Positions 42,316-49,986 of a stretch of DNA of 64,000 bases are shown here, one piece after another. The position numbers were made by a program, and so were the translations under genes. The stretch is from NCBI RefSeq assembly GCF_000737865.1, contig NZ_CP007287.1, forward strand, positions 435,648-499,647. Reading direction: 5' to 3'. The stretch comes from Bifidobacterium coryneforme. Lineage in GTDB: Bacteria; Actinomycetota; Actinomycetes; Actinomycetales; Bifidobacteriaceae. The first letter of the stretch is position 1. Each line of letters starts with the position of its first letter. The notes under the pieces are model-generated. The model was not told where the DNA came from. It was given only the letters and a program-made list of their open reading frames with translations, and did no database searches.

Positions 42316-43221
42316 ATGATTGAGTCCGAAACCCATCTGATGCCACCTGCCCCCTTCGGCAGGGTCATTCCGGCCATGGTCACCCCCATGAAGGCCGATG
42401 GATCCATGGACTTCCAGGCTGCTGCTGCCTTGGCCCGCAGACTGGTGGCCGATGGGGCCGATGGGATTCTCGTCAACGGCACCACGGGGGAATCCCCGGT
42501 GACCCATATGGACGAAAAGGTCAATCTGGTCCGGGTGGTCAGGCAGGCAGTCGATGTTCCGGTCATTTCGGGTGCCGGGTCCAACGACACCGCGCATACG
42601 GTCCGCATGGTCGAGATGATTCAGGAGGCCGGGGCGGATGCCCTCCTGGTGGTCATGCCATATTATTCCCGTCCCTCCCAGGACGGCGTGGTGGCACACT
42701 ACCGGTCGGTATGTGAGTCCGCCGATCGTCCGGTCATCCTTTACGATGTGCCTGGCCGTACCGGCCTGCACGTCGAGCTGGATACCTACCGCCGCCTGTC
42801 GGAGCTCAAGCATGTGGAAGCCGTCAAGGATGCCACCGGTGACCTGGCCGCGGTGCCGCAGAAGCGGCAGGAGACCGGGCTGGCATGGTATTCGGGTGAC
42901 GATGGGCTCTATCTGCCCTTCCTGGCCCTGGGGGCAGTCGGCATCATATCGGTCATGGCCCATGTGGCGAGTGGCCCCATGCAGGATCTGGCGGCCCGAT
43001 TCGATACCGGTGACCTGACAGGCGCGCAGCGGCTGGCTGCCACCTTGGCGCCCCTGGTCCAGGCCCTGAACGGCGATGGACAGCAGGCCGTCATGGCCAA
43101 GGCCGCCCTGAAGGTGGCCGGGTCACTCGACGAAACCACGATGAGGCTGCCCAATCTGGGACCCGGTAAGGAGCAGCTCTCCAAGGCCAAGGCGGGCATG
43201 AAGGCCGCCGGTCTTATCTGA
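42316..43221 (+). CDS. dapA: 4-hydroxy-tetrahydrodipicolinate synthase
   Basis: A 301-residue class I aldolase that condenses pyruvate with aspartate semialdehyde. The TIM-barrel signatures are present: VTPMKADGSMD, LVNGTTGESPVT, VVMPYYSRPSQDG, LYDVPGRTG, and the Schiff-base Lys171 in EAVKDATGD. It is the expected length for the family. No ribosome site is obvious before ATG 42316 (preceding bases GTGAAACT). It lies between dapB and the RNase J gene, a neighbourhood common in actinobacteria. Confidence 0.95.
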   Translation: MIESETHLMPPAPFGRVIPAMVTPMKADGSMDFQAAAALARRLVADGADGILVNGTTGESPVTHMDEKVNLVRVVRQAVDVPVISGAGSNDTAHTVRMVEMIQEAGADALLVVMPYYSRPSQDGVVAHYRSVCESADRPVILYDVPGRTGLHVELDTYRRLSELKHVEAVKDATGDLAAVPQKRQETGLAWYSGDDGLYLPFLALGAVGIISVMAHVASGPMQDLAARFDTGDLTGAQRLAATLAPLVQALNGDGQQAVMAKAALKVAGSLDETTMRLPNLGPGKEQLSKAKAGMKAAGLI

Positions 43222-43271
43222 CCGGGACCGGAAAATGAAACGTCGCCCCTGTATAGGCAGGGGTACAGATA

Positions 43272-45164
43272 ATGGAAACACAAGTGAGAATGGCTAGAAA
43301 AACGCAAGAAGAGAAGACAACAAGCAAGAGCAGGAACAGGCAATCCGCCTCCAAGGGCCGCAACCGGTCCGCAGGCGCAGGCAAGAAGGGGAACGGCAGG
43401 TCGCGTGGTGAATCCCGCGGTCGCCGCAACGGTTCCATGCAGCGAGGAAAGGGGACCCAGGTAGAGCAGCGTCTGGTGGCGCCTCCCAAGTACCGCAAGG
43501 GATCCATGCGGATCGTTCCACTGGGTGGTCTGGGCGAAATCGGCCGCAACATGAATGTGATCGAGTACAACGGACACATTCTGCTCATTGACTGCGGTGT
43601 CCTCTTCCCCGAAGAGGAGCAGCCGGGTGTGGACCTGATTCTGCCCGACTTCAGCTATATCAAGGACAAGCTGGACCAGATCGATGCCCTGGTTCTGACC
43701 CACGGGCATGAAGACCACATCGGTGGTGTGCCCTACCTGCTCAAGATGCGTCCGGACATCCCTCTGATTGGTTCCAAGCTGACCCTGGGCTTCGTTGACG
43801 CCAAGTGTGAGGAGCACCACCTCAAGCCCACCGAGGTGGAGGTCAAGGGACGCGACAAGCTCAAAGTCGGCCCCTTCAACCTGGAGTTCGTGTCCGTGAC
43901 CCACTCCATCCCCGATGCCCTGGCCGTCTCCGTACGGACCCCCGCCGGTCATATCATCGACACCGGCGATATGAAGATCGATCCGCTGCCCCTTGACCAC
44001 CGACTGACCGATCTGCGTGAGTTCGGCAAGCTGGGTGAGTCCGGTGTGGACCTGCTCATGGCGGACTCCACCAATGCGGAGGTGCCTGGATACGTCAAGC
44101 CGGAGATCTCCATCTCCCCGGCCCTCGACAAGGCCTTTGCCGAGGCTCAGCGCAAGATCGTCGTGGCCTCCTTCTCCAGCCACGTGCACCGGGTGCAGCA
44201 GGTGGTGGACACCGCCCACAAGTATGGACGCAAGGTGGTATTCGCCGGACGCTCCATGGTGCGTAACATGTCGATCGCTTCCGACCTCGGATACCTCCAT
44301 CTGCCCGAGGACACGGTGGTGGACCTCAAGGATGCGCATGACATCCCGGACGAGAAGATCGTTTACATGTGCACGGGTTCCCAGGGCGAGCCCATGGCGG
44401 CCCTGGGCCGTATCGCCGATGGGACCCACCGTGACATCACCATCAACGAGTTCGATACGGTCATCCTGGCCAGCTCCCTGATTCCCGGCAACGAGCACGG
44501 GGTCTATAAGGTCATCAACAAGCTGGTGCGTATGGGGGCCAAGGTGGTCAACCGCGACAATGCGGCCATCCACGTTTCCGGCCACTCCGACGAGGGCGAG
44601 CTCCTGCACTTCTACAACATCGTGCAGCCCAAGTGCGCCATGCCCATCCACGGTGAGAACCGCCACCTGGTGGCCAACGGTCTGATTGCCGTCAAGACCG
44701 GTGTGGACCCCCAGAACGTCGTCCTGGCCGAGGACGGCGACGTGGTCGACCTCTACCATGGCAAGGCCGCCGTAGTCGGATCCGTGCCCTGCGGATATGT
44801 CTACGTGGATGGTGATTCCGTGGGCGAGCTGACCGATGAGGAGCTGGAGCAGCGCCGCATCCTGGGCACCGAGGGATTCGTCTCGGCCTTCGCCGTGGTC
44901 GACAGCGAGACCGGCAAGGTCGTTTCGGGCCCCAAGGTCTACCTGAATGCGGTCGCCGAGGACGAGAGCGAGTTCAAAGCCATCAACGCGCAGGTGGTCG
45001 ACCAGCTTGAGGACGCCATGGCCAATGGCACCACGGGCACCTACCAACTGCAGCAGCTCATGCGTCGCACCCTGGGCGGGTGGATCTCCAGGAAGCTGCA
45101 TCGCCGGCCCATGATTGTCCCGGTCGTGGCCGACGTGGCCACCGATGTGGAGAAGCAGGACTGA
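43272..45164 (+). CDS. rnj: ribonuclease J
   Basis: A 630-residue beta-CASP metallo-beta-lactamase ribonuclease with 5'-3' exo- and endonuclease roles in RNA turnover. An N-terminal extension of about 75 residues is very rich in Arg, Lys, Gly and Ser, as in other actinobacterial RNase J, probably binding RNA. The core follows with GGLGEIGRNMNVIEY, the zinc motif LTHGHEDHIGG (about residues 141-151), DTGDMKIDP, MADSTNAE, and the beta-CASP part with SGHSDEGEL and MPIHGENRHL. An alternative start is ATG 43290. It ends before a strong bidirectional terminator. Confidence 0.93.
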   Translation: METQVRMARKTQEEKTTSKSRNRQSASKGRNRSAGAGKKGNGRSRGESRGRRNGSMQRGKGTQVEQRLVAPPKYRKGSMRIVPLGGLGEIGRNMNVIEYNGHILLIDCGVLFPEEEQPGVDLILPDFSYIKDKLDQIDALVLTHGHEDHIGGVPYLLKMRPDIPLIGSKLTLGFVDAKCEEHHLKPTEVEVKGRDKLKVGPFNLEFVSVTHSIPDALAVSVRTPAGHIIDTGDMKIDPLPLDHRLTDLREFGKLGESGVDLLMADSTNAEVPGYVKPEISISPALDKAFAEAQRKIVVASFSSHVHRVQQVVDTAHKYGRKVVFAGRSMVRNMSIASDLGYLHLPEDTVVDLKDAHDIPDEKIVYMCTGSQGEPMAALGRIADGTHRDITINEFDTVILASSLIPGNEHGVYKVINKLVRMGAKVVNRDNAAIHVSGHSDEGELLHFYNIVQPKCAMPIHGENRHLVANGLIAVKTGVDPQNVVLAEDGDVVDLYHGKAAVVGSVPCGYVYVDGDSVGELTDEELEQRRILGTEGFVSAFAVVDSETGKVVSGPKVYLNAVAEDESEFKAINAQVVDQLEDAMANGTTGTYQLQQLMRRTLGGWISRKLHRRPMIVPVVADVATDVEKQD

Positions 45165-45207
45165 CGTTTCGTCTGGCGGATTGGCCTGACGGCCTTCTGC
45201 GCGAATG

Positions 45208-45249
45208 ATCAAGGCCCCGGCCGCTCGTTGAAGCGGCCGGGGCCTTGAT
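45208..45249. terminator. bidirectional terminator between RNase J and ABC importer genes
   Basis: An 18-bp perfect stem (45208-45225 with 45232-45249) and 6-nt loop CGTTGA, between converging genes. Confidence 0.85.
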
Positions 45250-45280
45250 GTTGCCGGGAGGGTGCGGACAGACGCTCCGT

Positions 45281-46183
45281 CTACTTGACTGCGCCTGCCA
45301 CGATTCCCTGGTTCAGCTTCCGCTGGAAGATCACATAGAAGATGATGGTCGGGATGATGCTGAGCAGGGAGGCCGCTGCCAGGGCGGTGGCATCCATGGT
45401 GTGCTGCCCCTGGATGGTGGCCAGGGCCAGGGGGATGGTCTGCACCGAGTCGTCCATGAGGAAGGCCATGGGAATCATGTACTCGTTCCAGGTCCATACG
45501 AAGAAGAAGACGAAGAGTACGCTGATGGTCGGCCAGGAGATGGGCAGGACGATCCTGCTCAACACCTGCCAGCGGGTGGCGCCGTCGATGGAGGCCGCCT
45601 CAAGGATGGCCTGGGGGAAGGTGCCGTACACCGCCGACAGCAGATAGGTGCCGTAGGCGCTCTGGATCACCGTGAAAATGATGATGATGGCGAGCTGGGT
45701 GTTGTAGAGTCCCGCCTCCTTGAAGATGGTGTAGAGGGGGTAGAGCAGAGACTCCTGGGGGAGCATATTGGCCAGCATGATCAAGAGGATGATCCACCTG
45801 TTGCCCTTGACTCGTCCGATACCCAGGGCGAAGGAGTTCAGCACGGAGAGCACGACGCCAAGCACGGCCACAACCAGCGAGATTATCAGGCTGTTGACGA
45901 ACTTCATGGGGAAGTTGCTGCTGACCCAGAAGGAGGTGATTCCGCTCATGGTCGGGTGGGCGGGAAGCGAGAGCGGTCCCGTGGCGTTGTAGTCCCCGAT
46001 GGTCTTGAAGGCGTTCATGGCCAAAATGAGGAGGGGGAAGAGCATGATCACGGCACCCAGGACCAGGAGGACCAGTGCCACCCAGTTGCCCCAGCTGCGG
46101 ATGTGCTTGCTCTTCCTGCCGGACTGCCTGCTCGGGCGTGCGGCGCCGTTCTGCTCTGACATCTGTATGTTTGCCTCTGTCAT
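45281..46183 (-). CDS. sugar ABC transporter permease (MalG type)
   Basis: A 300-residue integral membrane protein with six predicted helices of the carbohydrate-uptake CUT1 permease family. The EAA loop, which docks the ATPase, reads ILEAASIDGATRWQVLSRIVLPISWP. The N-terminal 30 residues are polar. The ending KLNQGIVAGAVK is typical of MalG-like subunits. It lies 15 bp after the MalF-type permease gene and is last in the importer operon. No ATPase gene is present in the cluster, so the importer probably uses a shared MsmK/MalK-type ATPase encoded elsewhere. Confidence 0.92.
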   Translation of the reverse strand: MTEANIQMSEQNGAARPSRQSGRKSKHIRSWGNWVALVLLVLGAVIMLFPLLILAMNAFKTIGDYNATGPLSLPAHPTMSGITSFWVSSNFPMKFVNSLIISLVVAVLGVVLSVLNSFALGIGRVKGNRWIILLIMLANMLPQESLLYPLYTIFKEAGLYNTQLAIIIIFTVIQSAYGTYLLSAVYGTFPQAILEAASIDGATRWQVLSRIVLPISWPTISVLFVFFFVWTWNEYMIPMAFLMDDSVQTIPLALATIQGQHTMDATALAAASLLSIIPTIIFYVIFQRKLNQGIVAGAVK

Positions 46184-46198
46184 TGTGTGTCCCCTTCC

Positions 46199-47137
46199 CT
46201 AGGCCATGTTCTTTTCGACGCGCCCCTGCACGAGGGTGAACACGACGGAGAAGACGATGATCACCAAGGTCAGTGCTGTGGAGATCGCGGCTCCGTAGCC
46301 CACCTGGTGAAGCTGGAAGAACTGGTTGTATGAGTAGTAGGAGGGCACGATGGTGCTCGTGCCTGGTCCGCCCTTGGTAAGCAGATAGACCGGGCCGAAG
46401 GTCTTCAGAGCACCGATGGTGGCGGTGAGGATGACCACCAGGAGTTCCGGAATGATGGAGGGGAGGGTCACGACCCTGAACTTCTGCCACCAGTTGGCCC
46501 CGTCCAGGCTGGCTGCCTCATAGAGCTCGGGATCGACGCGCTGCAGACCCGACATGAAGATGACGATGGGGTAGCCCAGCTGTATCCAGATCAGGATGAA
46601 CATGAGCACCGGCAGGGCGCTGCCGGGATCGCCCAGCCAATTGTGCTGGAGACCACCGAGCCCGATGCTCTCGAGGAGGGCGTTGAAGGCGCCATCGTCC
46701 GGACGGAAGATCCATCCCATGATGATGGAGGCCACAGCCACGGGCAGGAGCTGGGGCAGGTAGTACAGGGCCCGGATGAAGGAGGCTGTTCCGGAGTTGA
46801 ACTTCTTCTGAATCACATCCGTCAGGACGGACGAGATCAGAAGTCCCAGGATGGTGGGGATGATGACGATCGCCACGATGATCCAGAAGGAGTTGATGAA
46901 GGACTTCCAGAAGGTTGCATCGGCGACGAGCCTCTGCCAGTTCTTCAGGCCTACGAAACGGACCGGTCCGACCCCGCGCCAACGGGTGAAGCTGAGATAG
47001 ATGTTCCAGACGAAGGGAACGATGATGATGACAGCCAGGGAGAGGATCCCCGGAATCAGATAGGGGATGAACCTGGTTGATTTGTTGCCCGGCAGCCTTG
47101 ACGCTGTGGACCGTTTACTGCTACCGCTTTGAGACAT
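46199..47137 (-). CDS. sugar ABC transporter permease (MalF type)
   Basis: A 312-residue permease with six predicted helices. The EAA loop is LYEAASLDGANWWQKFRVVTLPSIIPEL. The first 25 residues are Ser/Arg-rich, then FIPYLIPGILSLAVIIIVPFVWNIYLSF forms the first helix. It lacks the large periplasmic loop of enteric MalF, as in Gram-positive CUT1 systems. It is the middle gene of the operon; a hairpin separates it from the binding-protein gene. Confidence 0.92.
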   Translation of the reverse strand: MSQSGSSKRSTASRLPGNKSTRFIPYLIPGILSLAVIIIVPFVWNIYLSFTRWRGVGPVRFVGLKNWQRLVADATFWKSFINSFWIIVAIVIIPTILGLLISSVLTDVIQKKFNSGTASFIRALYYLPQLLPVAVASIIMGWIFRPDDGAFNALLESIGLGGLQHNWLGDPGSALPVLMFILIWIQLGYPIVIFMSGLQRVDPELYEAASLDGANWWQKFRVVTLPSIIPELLVVILTATIGALKTFGPVYLLTKGGPGTSTIVPSYYSYNQFFQLHQVGYGAAISTALTLVIIVFSVVFTLVQGRVEKNMA

Positions 47138-47182
47138 GGCAGCCTCCGAACTCCTCTTTGAAGCTAGTTGATACTGGAAAGA

Positions 47183-47216
47183 CGGACGGTGCTTCCGGTC
47201 TGGAAGGCACCGTCCG
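47183..47216 (-). other. intercistronic hairpin after the binding-protein gene
   Basis: Near-perfect stem with one bulge (47183-47196 with 47202-47216), 5-nt loop, located between the binding-protein stop and the MalF-type start. Such hairpins commonly stabilise the upstream message so that more binding protein than permease is made. Confidence 0.6.
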
Positions 47217-47243
47217 GATTTGAAGGTGATTGGATTGCTTGAA

Positions 47244-48551
47244 CTAGTCCTTGACGTCCATGTCCTTGATGCCCGAGGTATAGGCGTCCTTGATGGCTTC
47301 CAGGGTCTGGTCAGGGGTCTTGGTTCCGTTCACCAGTTCCTGGAGGGCTGCGGGGATGGCGTCGGTCAGGTTGGAGGCGGGGTAGTCGGGGTAGTAGGAG
47401 AGTGCATTCTCCTTGGAGAACTTGGCGTACTCCTCGGCCATGGCCTTGTTCTTGGGGTTGTCGATGCTGTCGTTGTCTGCGGCCAGCGGAATTCCGCCGT
47501 GCTTGGCAATGCCGTTCTGTTCCTTCTTGGAGAGGACCATGTCAATCAACTGGGCCGCCAGATCCTTGTTCTTGCTCTTCTCGGGGATGGTCAGGAGGTT
47601 GCCAGTGCATCCCTGGGCGAACTTGGATCCCGGGAGGATGGAGGCATCCCATTCGAATCCCTTGATCTGATCCACGAAACGCCCCTGGTTCCAGGTGCCG
47701 GTCTGGTATATCGGGTACTCGCCCTTGATGAAGGAGGTTGTGGTGTCCTCGGCCTTGAGGCCGGTGGCGTTACGGGAGATGTAGCCCTTGTCGAGCCAGT
47801 CATTCAGGGTCTTGGTGGCGTAGGTCAGGGACTCGTCCTTCCAGTTCACCTCGTGCTTGTACATCTGCCAGTCCTGGATGAAGCCCTTGTCGGCCTTGGT
47901 CGAAACCAGCTGCCACCAGAGCCACAGCACTCCGAACTCGCCTGCATCGGCGGCGATCGGGGTCACTCCGGCATCCTTGAACTTCTGGCAGGCGTCTTCG
48001 AACTCGGCCAGGGTGGTGGGTTCCTTGATGTTGTACTTGGCGAACATGTCCTTGTTGTAGTAGACCCGCTGGTACTCGGCGTAGTTGGGGGCGCCGTACC
48101 AGGTGTCTCCGCCCATGACGCCCTTCTCGTCATACTTGGCCATGGAGGCGTCCGCCTCGGTGACCTTCTTGTCCCAGCCGTACTTCTCGACATAGGGTCC
48201 CAGGTCGGTCAGGAGCCCCATGGAGGAGAGCATGCCGGCGCTGCCGTTGCCCCTGTTGGACTCCATGATGTCGGGGGCCTGGTCGGAATTGAGGAACTGG
48301 CTGCTGTTCTGGGCGATCTGGGCGAAGGACTTCACCTCGAACTTGACCTTGACACCGGTCTTCTTCGTGAAATCGGCTGCCGCCTCACGCCAGGCCATGG
48401 TCTGGGCGGCGGTGTCCTTGTCGTAGTACCAGAAGGAGATGCTCTCGGGCTTCTTGTCGTCCTTCTGCTCCCCGCCGCCTCCGCATCCGGTCAGGGCAGT
48501 CACTGCCGAGGCGGCCACCAACAGGGTCGCCAACGCTTTCTTGATTCTCAT
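47244..48551 (-). CDS. sugar ABC transporter substrate-binding lipoprotein
   Basis: A 435-residue extracellular solute-binding protein (family 1). The signal peptide has a basic start (MRIKKA), a hydrophobic core and a lipobox LTGC, so Cys22 should be lipid-modified and anchor the protein. The mature part has ISFWYYDKD, YNKDMFAKYNIKEPTTLAEFEDACQKFKDAG and aromatic clusters (WLWWQL, QTGTWNQGRF) suited to sugar binding. AGGAG at proper spacing selects the ATG at 48551 over longer in-frame starts. The sugar is not identifiable by eye; two LacI-type operators upstream suggest induction by its own sugar. Confidence 0.92.
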   Translation of the reverse strand: MRIKKALATLLVAASAVTALTGCGGGGEQKDDKKPESISFWYYDKDTAAQTMAWREAAADFTKKTGVKVKFEVKSFAQIAQNSSQFLNSDQAPDIMESNRGNGSAGMLSSMGLLTDLGPYVEKYGWDKKVTEADASMAKYDEKGVMGGDTWYGAPNYAEYQRVYYNKDMFAKYNIKEPTTLAEFEDACQKFKDAGVTPIAADAGEFGVLWLWWQLVSTKADKGFIQDWQMYKHEVNWKDESLTYATKTLNDWLDKGYISRNATGLKAEDTTTSFIKGEYPIYQTGTWNQGRFVDQIKGFEWDASILPGSKFAQGCTGNLLTIPEKSKNKDLAAQLIDMVLSKKEQNGIAKHGGIPLAADNDSIDNPKNKAMAEEYAKFSKENALSYYPDYPASNLTDAIPAALQELVNGTKTPDQTLEAIKDAYTSGIKDMDVKD

Positions 48552-48602
48552 ATTTCTCCTCATTTCCTTTCCGGGCCGGTCGTACTGGTTCGACCAGCAG
48601 TA

Positions 48603-48612
48603 GAAACGTTTC
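48603..48612. promoter_or_regulatory. LacI-type operator, copy 1 (gene-proximal)
   Basis: Perfect palindrome GAAACGTTTC, the core of LacI-family operators, about 52 bases upstream of the binding-protein start codon. Confidence 0.7.
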
Positions 48613-48755
48613 GATTGCAAAAATCGGTATTGTTTCCGTAAGTTCGGTTTGGTATCCGATTGATCGGGTCGGTCCTGGGTGACCGGGGCCCTCATCGCTA
48701 TGCAACCTTTGCGCCAGGCATCTTCACCTCGCTGTCGATTCTTACGATCATCGTC

Positions 48756-48765
48756 GAAACGTTTC
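48756..48765. promoter_or_regulatory. LacI-type operator, copy 2 (promoter-proximal)
   Basis: Identical GAAACGTTTC palindrome, 153 bp from copy 1 and just downstream of the -10 of the importer promoter, where a repressor would block initiation. Two sites at this distance could allow looping. Confidence 0.75.
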
Positions 48766-48865
48766 TATAAACGACGATACCATAGGGGTTTTCTAGAAGT
48801 CAATTCTGTGCGCCGCCGGGGTGGAGCTTCTTTGCTTCCCGGTCTGGGCGTCTGCAATCAGGACC

Positions 48866-49723
48866 TCACGCCCTCCTGGCCGGGTTTGCGACAGGGTTGC
48901 CGTTCGCGTCGTAGGTGAAATGGCTCAACCAGTGGTTGAATCCACCGGCACCCCGTCCGCACCAGATGATTCTTGCGCTCCGGTCGGCGCAACCGGTCAG
49001 GATATGGTTGACCGTTCCTGTTACCAGGTCGTTGGTCAGGCGGTAATCCTGCAGGAGCCCCTTGGCGCGGTGGGTCTCGATCAGGGTTCGCTGGTGTCGG
49101 TCCATCGCCCTCCAGGGATCTACGGCGCAGAAGGCCCGGGCCGGCATACCGAGCCGGTTTGCCTGCATCAGGGCCAGGCCGCCGCCCATGCTGTGACCGG
49201 TCAAGAGGATTGTGGCAGACGTTCCCACCTGTTTCCGGGCCAGTCCCAAGGCATCGTCGGCCATGGCCCTGGCCTCGCCGATCTGGGACCAGGGGAGGGG
49301 AAAGGGAACAAGAAAGGTGGTCAGGGCGGCGAGAATGTCTCTCGAAGTGTCGTCCCTCAGATTGGTGCCGGCAAAGACCACAGTCAGGTGGCGGTAGTCG
49401 GGGCGTCCCTGACGGTCAGGTGTGGTCACCATGCCCTCGAACCCATTGGCGGCACAGTAGTGGGAGCGAATCACCCAGTAGAAACCCAGAGATTGGTCCA
49501 GGAACCGATGCCTGCCGACGTGGGTCAGTCCGTCTCCTCGTGCAACCCCATAGGAGTACTGACAGAGCAGGTTGAGCTGGTGGAGGTTGAATCCGCCGGT
49601 GTGGGGTGCAACGGCCGAGACTGTGCCCGCTGAGCTCTCGTCCGCCAGCCGGCGGTGATGGCGGCATGGTGTCCGGATCGAGGCGCCGGCTGCCCTGATA
49701 CCCCTCATGGTCCTTCTCTCCAT
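48866..49723 (-). CDS. alpha/beta-hydrolase, lipase-like (class 3 / DUF2974 type)
   Basis: A 285-residue hydrolase. The nucleophile elbow is TGHSMGGGLAL with Ser178; VVFAGTNLRDD upstream matches the FxGT oxyanion-hole strand of class 3 lipases. The catalytic Asp and His are likely in the VDPWR and HWLSHF segments, but I cannot assign them firmly. No signal peptide or membrane helix is evident, so it is probably cytoplasmic or released by another route. The substrate is unknown. ATG 49708, which has GAGAAGGA ahead, is an alternative start five codons in. Confidence 0.7.
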   Translation of the reverse strand: MERRTMRGIRAAGASIRTPCRHHRRLADESSAGTVSAVAPHTGGFNLHQLNLLCQYSYGVARGDGLTHVGRHRFLDQSLGFYWVIRSHYCAANGFEGMVTTPDRQGRPDYRHLTVVFAGTNLRDDTSRDILAALTTFLVPFPLPWSQIGEARAMADDALGLARKQVGTSATILLTGHSMGGGLALMQANRLGMPARAFCAVDPWRAMDRHQRTLIETHRAKGLLQDYRLTNDLVTGTVNHILTGCADRSARIIWCGRGAGGFNHWLSHFTYDANGNPVANPARRA

Positions 49724-49986
49724 CCGCCTGCAAAACCGTCCGACCGGGTGCGGCTCCCCGATCTATCATGACAAGTCCTTTGTCTGCCGGGGTATTCCCC
49801 CGGTTGAGTTCCTAAAGTACCGCAGGCCGCGAAGTTCCGTGCTCGGAGAAAAACCGGCGGGTGTCTTCCTGCTCAGGGGCATTGATTAGACTTGTTCTGA
49901 GTACCCAAGACCCGGCCCTGGCGTCTGTGCACCCGTTGCCAGTCCCGAGAGGCCGTCGGCATCAACCGTATGTGTGAAAGGAAACC

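Larger units (their letters stand above)
48552..48865. other. regulatory region of the sugar importer operon
   Basis: 314 bp without a gene. It contains a promoter on the minus strand (-35 TTGACT at 48798-48803, 18-bp spacer, -10 TATCGT at 48774-48779) and two operator palindromes listed separately. The leader would be about 210 bases long. A CTGGT/ACCAG hairpin (about 48584-48598) lies before the ribosome site. Confidence 0.6.

Noticed and set aside
42909-45497. 862-codon open frame opposite dapA and RNase J
   Set aside because: Spans two real genes and a terminator on the other strand; composition is shadow-like.
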